From CAZDYP01 sp964509505 (GTDB taxonomy: Bacteria > Chloroflexota > Anaerolineae > JACRMK01), in contig CAZDYP010000033.1 in NCBI GenBank assembly GCA_964509505.1, forward strand, positions 1 to 33,996: a DNA stretch of 33,996 nt. The letters are read 5' to 3'. Below are positions 1 to 7,847 of this stretch, one piece after another. How positions within the stretch are numbered: the stretch's first letter is position 1; each line of letters begins with the position of its first letter. The position numbers and the translations under genes were made by a program. Below the pieces are notes generated by a model. It made no database searches. It saw only the letters and a program-made list of their open reading frames with translations, and was not told the DNA's origin.

Positions 1-101
1 ACGATTGGTTGTTCAATGACAGTTCACGAATTCTGTCTCGATAGGTCATATCGCTCCACATCGCTCGCACAGCCAGAGCAATTCACTACTTCCGTGATGC
101 G

Positions 102-1898
102 TCACATGCAAAGCAATTTCTCAAGCGCGGGCAACAATCCTTCTTCCACCACGACCTGCCACGACATCTTCTGACTGAGCGCGTAACCATCTTCCAGTAA
201 GCGTTGCGCCGCCTCTTTGCTGCGCGGCAAGCGTGCGATGATTTTGTGCGCGACCTGGGTAGATTCAATCGCCTCCACAATGTCACGATCCGCTTGCCCA
301 ATGCGTAACACATCGTAGAGGCTCAAGCCGTGAAAGCGCGGCGGCAACGTGACGTAATCGGCAAGGATGATATTGGGCAAAGCCAGTCCGCCCGCTTTGT
401 TGATGAAACCAATGCACCCGCACACATTCGTGAGGCAACACAATGCGCCATACGTCAACGGTTCGGTTTGCCCAATGCCGAATGGCTCGTAAATGGATTG
501 ACCAAACTCCACATCCGTGCCGCGTCGCAAATCCGCAAAATCCATGTCGTGCGGCATTCGTGACCCGCAACGATCACGACTCCATCCAAACTGATTGACC
601 AACACAATACGGCTCGCGCGCGCGTAGCGATTGAAGTGTTCGATGGATTGATAGATACTCCACTCCTCACCTACGAGGTCGCCATTGTCGCCGCGATGTC
701 CGACGGGCCAACCATACTCGTATTCCCAACGCCACACATCATCGCTGCGACGGCCTGCGGGCAAAGTCGAGCTCAACATGAACAGGACAGCGCTCTCGCC
801 ACGCGCGGCGAGTTGCCCATCGAGCTGTTCCATCACACGCACATCGCGCCACAAGGCTTTGCTTGGCACGAGCCGTGTGACGTGCGAAAAAATCCACGTC
901 GGGCGAAAGCCGAATAACGCTTGCGTGTAGTGTTGCAATTTTTCTTTGCACAACCAACGGTCTGATAATGTGATGGCTTCGCTCGGCACGCCGTTATACA
1001 CCAGCGGCATCGCGCGCTGCTCAAACAACGGCGAGAGAAAGCGCAACTCCTCCACTACTAAATTGCCGACGGCGATGACGCCATGACATTGCGCGGCGGC
1101 GAGGATGAGCGGATGCTTGAAGTAGGCATGTTGGTCGCCAAAAATGTTTTCGAGATAGAGGCCGTTGGCGCGCGCTTTGAACATCGCATTGTAGAAGCGC
1201 GTGTCATGTCCTGCGTTGGCTTCGACGAGCAAGCGTGCGGTGGCTGTCTCGTGCGCGTAAAAGACGGTGCGATAAGCGTCGGGGCGATGGCGCATCGTGG
1301 AAAAAGCAAGCGGGAGACCGAGCCATTCGTGGGCGATGAGGATGATTGGTCGCGGGGTCGCTTGGTCAGGTGGTCGGTTGCTCAGTTGATTGGTTGGGTG
1401 ATAGTCAATGAGCGCTTGGAGTGCGGCGAAACTGGGTTCGGCGGCGCGGATGTACCAATCGTATTCGCTGACCCATTCGTAACGCGCACTGCTAAGACCG
1501 TAGCGTTCCCAGAGGTGGTGCTTGAAGTCATTGACCGCAGAGGGAACAACACTGCGCGCATCTACCAGCAAGACCTCGTGCGTGTACGCGCCGAAAGTGC
1601 GTGTCCCATAGAGCAAGCGCACATGCGCGCCTAGCTCGATTTGTGTGAACGCTTGCGCGAGTTCGGGTGTGACGTGATAGATGCCATCATGCGCGGAGTA
1701 GAGCGCGTGGAAGCCGTTGCGCTTCGCATAGAGCCGTTCCATCTCCGAGCCGTTGTCGGGATTGAATGGCGCGACGAGAATCGAGCGGCGCACGGCGACA
1801 TTGTAGGCTGGCTCGGCGAGCAAGCCATCGAGCACTGCGCCAATCCCGCCGACTTTCCAACCTGCTTCGTGCGTGGCGTGAATGACTAAATCAAATTG
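102..1898 (-). CDS. Glycogen-synthase-like GT-B glycosyltransferase, N-terminus lost in the gap
   Basis: Likely a retaining, nucleotide-sugar-dependent glycosyltransferase with a GT-B fold, related to GT3/GT5 glycogen synthases. Seen: 598 residues from the gap to a TGA stop. About 15 residues in is KVGGIG, the sugar-nucleotide loop motif of glycogen synthases. The middle carries ILIAHEWLGL and VFYAHETATARLL, which resemble the acceptor-site segments of that family. Near the C-terminus is YEPFGIGQTEPLTYGA, the E-x7-E signature of retaining GT-B enzymes. It is the last gene of the minus-strand ligase operon and should follow the GCS2 gene after the gap. A low-complexity in-frame stretch rich in N, P, Q and R (nucleotides 1344-1403) interrupts the protein just before the HEW motif and looks like an inserted word repeat. 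Only a few N-terminal residues seem to be missing. Substrate and product are unknown; a true glycogen synthase is possible but the context argues for something else. Confidence 0.75.
   Translation of the reverse strand, partial: QFDLVIHATHEAGWKVGGIGAVLDGLLAEPAYNVAVRRSILVAPFNPDNGSEMERLYAKRNGFHALYSAHDGIYHVTPELAQAFTQIELGAHVRLLYGTRTFGAYTHEVLLVDARSVVPSAVNDFKHHLWERYGLSSARYEWVSEYDWYIRAAEPSFAALQALIDYHPTNQLSNRPPDQATPRPIILIAHEWLGLPLAFSTMRHRPDAYRTVFYAHETATARLLVEANAGHDTRFYNAMFKARANGLYLENIFGDQHAYFKHPLILAAAQCHGVIAVGNLVVEELRFLSPLFEQRAMPLVYNGVPSEAITLSDRWLCKEKLQHYTQALFGFRPTWIFSHVTRLVPSKALWRDVRVMEQLDGQLAARGESAVLFMLSSTLPAGRRSDDVWRWEYEYGWPVGHRGDNGDLVGEEWSIYQSIEHFNRYARASRIVLVNQFGWSRDRCGSRMPHDMDFADLRRGTDVEFGQSIYEPFGIGQTEPLTYGALCCLTNVCGCIGFINKAGGLALPNIILADYVTLPPRFHGLSLYDVLRIGQADRDIVEAIESTQVAHKIIARLPRSKEAAQRLLEDGYALSQKMSWQVVVEEGLLPALEKLLCM
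1344..1403. repeat. In-frame word repeat (GGTC/GGTT units) inside the glycosyltransferase gene
   Basis: Irregular repeats of TTGGTC, TGGTCGG and TTGGTTGGG follow one another with 7-8 nt spacing. On the minus strand they translate into a low-complexity segment rich in Asn, Gln, Pro and Arg. The style matches the octamer repeat at 20171-20204, which also falls inside coding-type sequence. Confidence 0.55.
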
Positions 1899-1998
1899 NN
1901 NNNNNNNNNNNNNNNNNNNNNNNNNNNNNNNNNNNNNNNNNNNNNNNNNNNNNNNNNNNNNNNNNNNNNNNNNNNNNNNNNNNNNNNNNNNNNNNNNN
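1899..1998. other. Assembly gap (100 N)
   Basis: Exactly 100 undetermined bases, the usual placeholder for a scaffold join of unknown length. The reading frame happens to stay open across it on the minus strand, which creates an apparent 966-residue fusion. Upstream of the gap the ligase lacks roughly the last 50-60 residues of its family length (about 370). Downstream the glycosyltransferase lacks its first residues. The true missing sequence is therefore probably longer than 100 bases and should contain the boundary between two genes. Confidence 0.97.
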
Positions 1999-2936
1999 AT
2001 CATCTCTTTGATGAGATCGCGCGCGGGCAGCTCTTGTTGTTTGCCGAAGTCAATGAGCTTGCCGTCGAGCCCATAGCGCACCGCGCGCCACTTGTTTTCT
2101 TCGATGAGCGCGGCGGGATAAATGCGGAAGGTCAGGTTGTCACGGCGCAACTTCCACAGTTTATAAATGATGGCTTGAAAAATAGCGGCGATACAGACAG
2201 CTTCATCCACGCGCGTGCAGACATCACAAATGCGAAATTCGAGCGTCGGATATTTCGGATTGGGGCGCGCATCCCACCAAATCTTCGAGGCATCGGGGAT
2301 ACTGTTCGTGCGGACGAGCGTTGTCACAAAGCGATCAAATTCGGCGCGCGAGGTGAAGGTGTGCGGCGGAATGCCTGTGCGTGGGAAGTTGCGAAAGATG
2401 GTGCTGCGATACGACTTCAAGCCCGTCTCGCGTCCCATCCAAAACGGCGAGCTCGCCGAGAGACACAAGACGTGTGGCAACAGGTAACGCACAACATTCA
2501 TGGCGTCAATCATGAACTCGGGATCTTCGATGCCGATGTGTACATGTGTGCCGAAGATGAGCAAGCGTTGCGCGAGCTCGCCCATGTCTTGGCGCACGCC
2601 GAGATAGCGCTCGAAGGGTGTGATGTCTTGCTCCATCCACGACGAGAAGGGGTGCGAGCCTGCGGCGGCGATCTTCAAGCCGTTCTTCGCCGCCAGCTCC
2701 ATCAACCCACGACGCAAACGCGCCAACTCACTACGCGCTTCGGCAGGCGTGTTGCACACCTTCGTGCCGACTTCGACAATAGATTGATGCAGCTCGGCTT
2801 TCATTTGCTCAGCCAACACAACCTTACCTGCTTCGAGCAATTGTGTGATATACGATTTCAATTCGCGCGTGTTTGGGTCAATGATTTGATATTCTTCTTC
2901 GATACCGATGCTGAAAGATGGGCGGGAGGTGGACAT
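1999..2936 (-). CDS. GCS2/YbdK-type carboxylate-amine ligase, C-terminus lost in the gap
   Basis: Member of the glutamate-cysteine ligase 2 family (glutamine-synthetase-like fold), which joins a carboxylate to an amine through an acyl phosphate using ATP. Seen: GIEEEYQIID at residues 11-20, with the family's metal-binding glutamates, GTHVHIGI with H131 and H133, and the conserved SASSPFW and LEFRICD blocks further on. About 312 residues are visible of a usual 370. The start at 2936 is chosen because AGAGGA lies just upstream and the protein then begins directly at the family's N-terminus; the longer reading frame from 3002 only translates a heptamer repeat. It is third in the operon after two ATP-grasp genes. 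Family members in other bacteria have weak glutamate-cysteine ligase activity or join other amino acids, so the substrate here is open; glutamate plus an amine is a reasonable guess. Confidence 0.85.
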
Positions 2937-2954
2937 AGGGCATCCTCTGTGGGT

Positions 2955-3014
2955 AGTAATTGGTAATTGGTAATTGGTGATTGGAGGGATGCCAATGACC
3001 AATTACTAATTACT
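2955..3014. repeat. Heptamer repeat forming an intercistronic hairpin
   Basis: GTAATTG is repeated three times at 2956-2976, followed by GTGATTG. The segment 2955-2971 is the reverse complement of 2998-3014 in 16 of 17 positions, so the spacer between the permuted ATP-grasp gene and the GCS2 gene can fold into a long AT-rich hairpin. It may attenuate or protect the operon mRNA. The repeat style resembles cyanobacterial short tandemly repeated heptamers. Confidence 0.75.
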
Positions 3015-3018
3015 CATC

Positions 3019-4377
3019 TTAGCCGCGTTTCTCAATGACGAAGGTTGGCACAGTCGAACCGCCGCCTGCCGTGACGTTGAGCAACGCGGCAGTGGAGATG
3101 CGCGTGAGGCAGCTCGACATGTAGTTGCCATAAAAAATGTATGGATCGGTGTCGAGCATACGAGCGTAGGTTTGCAGTTGTCCATTGACGAGGCTGGGGT
3201 ATGGCTCGCTGGGAATCGTGATGCGTTTTTGCGCGATGGTTGGATCGGCGAGATAGGCTTTGAGCGCGCTGTCCCATTCGCTCTGGCTCACATCCCAACC
3301 CAACACGATGCCCTTGCCGCCATACTCATCGCTAGGCTTCAACACAAAGTCGTCTTTGTGCGCGCTGAGGAATGGCACCAGGTCAATGCGTTGACCTTCG
3401 TATGTGGTGTGCCGCTCACTGAGCAAGCGTGTCCATGGGATATACATCTCAATCGCGCGCAAATCGTCGGCGCTGAACAGGTGCGCGTTCATATCATCGC
3501 TCAACACAGCGAGGCTCGTCTTACGGTGTAGAATCTTGCAACGGAATGGATTGACCATGCACACTGCGCCATCACGCACCGCGCGCACCACGGGGTTGTC
3601 CATGCCGCCGCGTTCAACCAGTTCCGTCGCCAAGACGCGTTTATAGACGAGCGTGATGTGGAAATCACCTGACATAAGTTTGCCGTTGCGATATTCTACT
3701 TCGCGCGGATCGCAGATGACCGTTTCATAACCTTGCGACTCGAAGTATTCTTTGAACAAGACGAACTCGCTGTACGTCGGCACTTCTTTCCAATCGAGAA
3801 TGCCGATGCGCGGACGGTCGCGTCCGCCCCATTGCCGATACGCATCGGTGAGCGCGTGCAGGGTGTGATGGCGGCCGGGCAACGCAAGCGCTTCGTATTG
3901 TTTCTCGAACTCACGCATCACAGGCAAGCTGTAGAAAATGTCGGAGAGCTGGTCGTTGTAGGTATTCGCGGCAGGCACTTCGGCGTTATATTCGGTGATG
4001 CTGAGCGTGTTCGTGTCAGTTACGAAAAACATATCCATCCGCGAGACGGGGCTGGGCTCTTTGAAGCCTGGGTCTGCTTGAACCAGTTCTTCTTCCCAAT
4101 CGGCGAGCTTGAATTGCGCGCGAATTTTCTCGTCCTGTAATGCGGCGCGATATGCTTTGTCGAATGCGGGCATGATGGCGTGAATCGCATTTTGCAAAAA
4201 GCGATACTGCGCCCACGTGAGGAAGCGCGGACGCAACACCGTGCAAATTTTTCGCTCGCCAAAGAACAAGCCGCGCCGTTGTTGCTGTGCCTCGAGCTGT
4301 GCGTGGCTCGCTTGCGCGACGGCGTCGGTGAGCAACGAGTGGTAGGTATCAATGGCTTCGCGGAGATGGGTAGTCAT
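3019..4377 (-). CDS. Circularly permuted ATP-grasp ligase
   Basis: ATP-dependent ligase of the circularly permuted ATP-grasp type (related to the glutathionylspermidine-synthetase/DUF407 group), predicted to form an amide bond through an acyl phosphate in the cytoplasm. Seen: about 452 residues; MFFVTDTNTLSITEYNAEVP near residue 130; DFVLKPSDEYGGKGIVLG in the C-terminal third, matching the ATP-binding lysine and glycine-rich loop; and near the C-terminus NVTAGGGSTVPTFVI, a typical ending of this group. The start is uncertain: ATG 4377 has GGAG nine bases upstream, ATG 4392 has AAGG two bases upstream, and GTG 4401 is also in frame. It lies about 50 bases after the other ATP-grasp gene and 82 bases before the GCS2 gene, so all are probably on one transcript. 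Substrate unknown. Confidence 0.82.
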   Translation of the reverse strand: MTTHLREAIDTYHSLLTDAVAQASHAQLEAQQQRRGLFFGERKICTVLRPRFLTWAQYRFLQNAIHAIMPAFDKAYRAALQDEKIRAQFKLADWEEELVQADPGFKEPSPVSRMDMFFVTDTNTLSITEYNAEVPAANTYNDQLSDIFYSLPVMREFEKQYEALALPGRHHTLHALTDAYRQWGGRDRPRIGILDWKEVPTYSEFVLFKEYFESQGYETVICDPREVEYRNGKLMSGDFHITLVYKRVLATELVERGGMDNPVVRAVRDGAVCMVNPFRCKILHRKTSLAVLSDDMNAHLFSADDLRAIEMYIPWTRLLSERHTTYEGQRIDLVPFLSAHKDDFVLKPSDEYGGKGIVLGWDVSQSEWDSALKAYLADPTIAQKRITIPSEPYPSLVNGQLQTYARMLDTDPYIFYGNYMSSCLTRISTAALLNVTAGGGSTVPTFVIEKRG

Positions 4378-4428
4378 AAGGTTCGACTCCATAGCCTTCA
4401 CAAAGATAACGTGCTGACTGGGGAAGCG

Positions 4429-5451
4429 CTATGACGATTTGTCCTTGTCGCGTGCGCGTGGTGCGCGCGTGCGCTTGGGTTTCTCCGCAACGGCGAGTGG
4501 TTGTGACGGAGGGGTTTGTGAAACTGCACTCCCCCCGCCGAAGAAGCTGCTCCAGCGCATCTCTGCATTCTGCGGCTCTGGCTGAAGCGCATACCGAATG
4601 CACATATCCGCCATCGTCTCGACGCACCACCGATGATACTCAAGCCCACAAGAGTTGATGTCCATATCAGGCGCAGGGTTCATGAAGTCAATCGCATAAG
4701 GCACGCCGTCCTTGATCGCCCACTCGACAGTGTTCATGTCATAGCCGAGCGCGTGGCAAATCGTCAGTGTGTCCTTGACGACGCGCTCGTGCAGCTCAGA
4801 CGACAGGTCGTGCGTCAAATACTTGCGGTTGATGGGATCGTACTTCATCACCTTCACGTCGCGCTGACCGAGACACATGCAGCGCAAATAATTGTCCCAT
4901 TGGATGAATTCTTGCAGCACCATCGTCAACAAGCCGCTTTCATCGTAGCGCTGCCACAGCTCTGGCAGGGTGTTGATCTTGTTGACGTTCTTCCAGCCGC
5001 CGCCGTGCGCGTCTTTGAGGATAACGGGAAAGCCGCCGAGATACTCGATGTGTTCTTCCCAAGGCGTGGGATACTTCAGATTGCGGAGACTTTCGGTGGG
5101 GACAATGCCCGGCACGTAATCTTTGTTGGGCAGCACAACGGTCTTCGGACTGGCGATGCCAAGCTGCGTGATGAGCGACGCGCCGAAGAATTTGTCGTCT
5201 GCCGTCCACATGAATGGGTTGTTGACGACGCGCGCGCCTTGCAGCACCGCGTTCTTCAGATACGAGCGATAGTATGGGACTTCGTGCGAGATGCGGTCAA
5301 CGAGGACTGCATACTCACATGGCTCGTTCATGCGCGTCCCCCCCAGCTTCGCATACTCGGCGGTGACGCCAACCTCGCGTTTGTTCACTTCTTCGATGAA
5401 GGCAGGGGGCCACGACCACTCGCGGCCCACAATAACTCCAATTTTGAGCAT
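4429..5451 (-). CDS. RimK-like ATP-grasp ligase
   Basis: Classical ATP-grasp protein of 340 residues, first gene of the operon. Seen: VILKDAHGGGWKNV with K146 followed by the glycine loop, LQEFIQWDNYLRCM in the middle, and VEWAIKDGVPYAIDFMNPAPD, where D255 and N258 fit the magnesium-binding positions of RimK-type enzymes. The C-terminus ends in a basic, disordered-looking tail (KPKRTRAPRARDKDKSS) that may bind a nucleic acid or an acidic polymer. ATG 5451 has AGGAG six bases upstream (5458-5462), so the start is well supported. RimK relatives add glutamate or other amino acids to proteins and small molecules. Beside a second ATP-grasp and a GCS2 ligase, it probably performs one step in the stepwise assembly of a peptide-like product. 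The acceptor is unknown. Confidence 0.83.
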   Translation of the reverse strand: MLKIGVIVGREWSWPPAFIEEVNKREVGVTAEYAKLGGTRMNEPCEYAVLVDRISHEVPYYRSYLKNAVLQGARVVNNPFMWTADDKFFGASLITQLGIASPKTVVLPNKDYVPGIVPTESLRNLKYPTPWEEHIEYLGGFPVILKDAHGGGWKNVNKINTLPELWQRYDESGLLTMVLQEFIQWDNYLRCMCLGQRDVKVMKYDPINRKYLTHDLSSELHERVVKDTLTICHALGYDMNTVEWAIKDGVPYAIDFMNPAPDMDINSCGLEYHRWCVETMADMCIRYALQPEPQNAEMRWSSFFGGGSAVSQTPPSQPLAVAEKPKRTRAPRARDKDKSS

Positions 5452-5484
5452 AGGATTCTCCTAAATTATCACCTTTGAATTTTA

Positions 5485-5513
5485 TTGACTCACCATAGCA
5501 AGTTTGTTATGAT
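5485..5513 (+). promoter_or_regulatory. Sigma-70-type promoter for the 5524 membrane protein gene
   Basis: TTGACT (5485-5490), a 17-base spacer, and TATGAT (5508-5513). Transcription would start around 5520-5524, at or just before ATG 5524, so the message would be leaderless or nearly so. This also argues against the in-frame TTG at 5485 being the start codon. Confidence 0.7.
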
Positions 5514-5523
5514 GCGTCAACCT

Positions 5524-7089
5524 ATGACAATTCTATCGCCTCAATTGCCAACGCCAATGCCGGTTGAATCAGTTTCACCACACATGAAGCAAGTCATCAC
5601 AACAAATGTTCGGTTATGCCTGGGCATTTATCTCCTGTTTTTCTCCATCTACCTCCTGTTCAGCGCAGGTCATTTTTTCAGCACCGACCATATCGCCGTC
5701 TATCGAACTACGCAAAGCATCGTCGAACGCCACACATTGGCGATTGCGCCCATCAACGATGAGGTGAAAGGTGTTGACGGCAAATACTATTCGGTGTTTG
5801 GGTTAGGGCAATCGCTGGCGGCGATACCCTTGTATCTCGTTGGCGCATTCGTTGACGGACTCAGCTCACCAGCGCTGAAAACATATTTCGGCGGCGTCGC
5901 GCGCGGCGACTGGGGCGGCGCTGTTCCGATCTTCTTCGTATCGCTCCTCAACCAATTCGTCACGCCCTGGTATTGTCTCCTCGTTTTTTTGTTTGGCTTA
6001 CGCTTGGGGTTCACACGCCAGACCGCCTTCAGCGTGACGCTCATCTTCGGTTTCAGCACAATGGTGTGGACTCAGGCGCGCGATTCGTTTCAACATCCGC
6101 TTGAATCTGTCATGCTGTGGTCAGCTATTTATATCGTGTTCACCCATCGCAACCAGTTGCGTCCACGCCATACGTTCCTCACGGGGCTGCTGCTGGCGCT
6201 AGGCGTGCTGACGCGCATTAGTTTGCTCCCCTTGGTGTCATGGGTTGCGCTGTACATCGGGTATTTACTTCTGACGCAAACTGGGTTTTCTACACCATTA
6301 GTTATCGGGCAACCGCATATTTTGCGACGCATGCGAGTAATCTTCCAGCCCAACAGCTTGCTTGCGTTGTGGTGGTTTGCGCTGCCGATATTGATCATGC
6401 TGGGCGTGATGATGTACTTGAATGTGGTGCGCTTTGGTCATCCGTTGACGTTCCATGGCCCTGGTCAAGTCAAAGGGTTCTCCACGCCGTTTTGGTTTGG
6501 CTTGTATGGTAATCTGTTCAGCGTCGGCAGAAGCATTTTTCTCTATTCGCCGCCAACAGTGTGCATCCTCTACACCTTCAAAAAATTTTATGCGCGCCAG
6601 CGCGCCTTCGCCTCATTGTGCGCCGCATTAAGCCTTAGCTACTTAGGGCTCTATTCGGTCTATGGCTTTTGGGATGGTGGCTGGGCATGGGGCCCGCGCT
6701 TCTTTTTGGCAATCATTCCGTGCTTGGTTTTGCCGTTGGGTTATGCGCTTGGTCAACTAAGTCAGCGCGTTGTAATCACATTCATCAGCCTACTGGGAAC
6801 GGGCGTGCAGGCGCTGGGCGTGACCGTCAATTACCTCTCCATCTATTGGGAATGGCCCCCCATGAACTTAGTGCCTGATGATACGTTCTTATTCCACCCC
6901 GACATCTCGCCGCTTGCCATGCACGGGCGCGCCTTGCTTGAGGGACGACACATTGATTTGTGGGTTTTAGAAGTCTATCGGCAGTTCGGCGCGACGATAT
7001 TCTGGTTGACGTTACTGGCGCCTCTACTTCTGCTAGCTACTTCTGTCATCTGGCTAAGACAATCCTTATTGCAGAGCCGCGTTGATTAG
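5524..7089 (+). CDS. Polytopic membrane protein, GT-C-like glycosyltransferase candidate
   Basis: About 521 residues with ten or more hydrophobic segments, so an integral membrane protein. After the first membrane segment (LCLGIYLLFFSIYLLF) comes a loop with FSTDHIAVYRTTQSIVERH and then GVDGKYYSVFGLGQSLAAIP. This layout, with an acidic residue in the first outside loop, is common in GT-C polyprenyl-phosphate-sugar transferases and in uncharacterised Chloroflexota and actinobacterial membrane proteins. Start choice: ATG 5524 lies just behind a good promoter; ATG 5584 (MKQVITTN) would place the first membrane segment closer to the N-terminus and is an alternative. No SD site precedes either. 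It is divergent from the ligase operon and ends 11 bases from the esterase gene, which converges on it. A link to the ligase operon through a lipid-linked sugar is conceivable but not shown. Confidence 0.6.
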   Translation: MTILSPQLPTPMPVESVSPHMKQVITTNVRLCLGIYLLFFSIYLLFSAGHFFSTDHIAVYRTTQSIVERHTLAIAPINDEVKGVDGKYYSVFGLGQSLAAIPLYLVGAFVDGLSSPALKTYFGGVARGDWGGAVPIFFVSLLNQFVTPWYCLLVFLFGLRLGFTRQTAFSVTLIFGFSTMVWTQARDSFQHPLESVMLWSAIYIVFTHRNQLRPRHTFLTGLLLALGVLTRISLLPLVSWVALYIGYLLLTQTGFSTPLVIGQPHILRRMRVIFQPNSLLALWWFALPILIMLGVMMYLNVVRFGHPLTFHGPGQVKGFSTPFWFGLYGNLFSVGRSIFLYSPPTVCILYTFKKFYARQRAFASLCAALSLSYLGLYSVYGFWDGGWAWGPRFFLAIIPCLVLPLGYALGQLSQRVVITFISLLGTGVQALGVTVNYLSIYWEWPPMNLVPDDTFLFHPDISPLAMHGRALLEGRHIDLWVLEVYRQFGATIFWLTLLAPLLLLATSVIWLRQSLLQSRVD

Positions 7090-7100
7090 AATTGCCTCCT

Positions 7101-7835
7101 TCAAAACCGCGACTCGATGTAATATGGCAGCATCGCGCGCCACGTAGGCCAGTCGTGCGGCATATCGTAACCCCACAGGTCGAGCTCGTGGGGAATGCCA
7201 CGCGACGCCAGCAAACTCGACAACCGCCGCGAGCTTTCAGGACGCTCGTACGAGCCTTGTCCTGTCAGGATGTGGATGTGTTGTTTCTGGCGCAACGCTT
7301 GCAGCGCGGGATGATCGTCGGGGATATGGTGCATGTACGCGTAGATATCGTTGAAATAGATATTGTCATCGTAATAGCCATCGGCGAAATTGCGAATGTC
7401 GTAATTGCCGCTCATCGCAATCATGCCATCGAACAAATCGGGACGACGGAACAATTGGTTCGCGCAGTGAAAGCCGCCCAGGCTCGCGCCGCTGGTGATG
7501 ATGCCGATGCGCCCTCGGCAGCTATGCCAGATGTATGGCACAACCTCTTCGGCGATGTAATCGTTGTACTGCTGTTGGCGAATGGCGCGGTCGCGCGGAT
7601 GCATTTTGCTCGACATCCAGCTCTCGCGGTTGATGCTGTTAATCGAGAAGACCTTGACTTTGCCGGCTTCGAGGTGATGCGCGATAGCGTCAATCAAATA
7701 GAAGCGTTCGTATTCGAGATAATCTGCTGCCGCCGTTGGAAACAACAACAACGGAAAGCCGAAATGCCCGTATGTCACGATTTCCATGTGCTTGTTCAAA
7801 CGTGGGCTGTACCAACCGTCCAAGATACGTTGCAT
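7101..7835 (-). CDS. Alpha/beta-hydrolase-fold esterase (PF00756-like)
   Basis: A 244-residue putative esterase of the family that includes esterase D, antigen 85 and enterochelin esterase. Seen: ITSGASLGGFH with nucleophile S118 in a G-x-S-x-G elbow; the DMPHDWPTW segment near the C-terminus supplies the probable catalytic histidine; the charge-relay acid is likely around LTGQGSYERPESS. There is no signal peptide, so it should act in the cytoplasm. The start at 7835 is supported by GAGGAGAG about five bases upstream. It begins 12 bases after the subtilase stop and is surely co-transcribed with it. Its stop lies 11 bases from the stop of the convergent membrane protein gene, leaving no room for a terminator. 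The substrate is unknown; removal or transfer of an acyl or peptidyl ester on a glycan would fit its CBM48-bearing partner. Confidence 0.8.
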   Translation of the reverse strand: MQRILDGWYSPRLNKHMEIVTYGHFGFPLLLFPTAAADYLEYERFYLIDAIAHHLEAGKVKVFSINSINRESWMSSKMHPRDRAIRQQQYNDYIAEEVVPYIWHSCRGRIGIITSGASLGGFHCANQLFRRPDLFDGMIAMSGNYDIRNFADGYYDDNIYFNDIYAYMHHIPDDHPALQALRQKQHIHILTGQGSYERPESSRRLSSLLASRGIPHELDLWGYDMPHDWPTWRAMLPYYIESRF

Positions 7836-7847
7836 AACGATCTCTCC

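Noticed and set aside
1896..2966. Long plus-strand reading frame opposite the GCS2 gene
   Set aside because: It also runs through the gap, has no recognisable domain and mirrors the codon bias of the real gene on the other strand.
102..3002. Single 966-residue ligase-glycosyltransferase fusion gene
   Set aside because: It is open only because undetermined bases are read as codons. Family lengths show two genes, and the first 22 residues translate a heptamer repeat upstream of a good SD and ATG 2936.
4633..5478. 281-residue plus-strand reading frame opposite the ATP-grasp gene
   Set aside because: Antisense shadow with odd composition (His, Arg, Val rich) and no motif; the minus-strand ATP-grasp is clear.
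5485..5523. TTG start codon for the membrane protein
   Set aside because: The bases coincide with the -35 and -10 boxes of a near-consensus promoter, so they are probably not translated.
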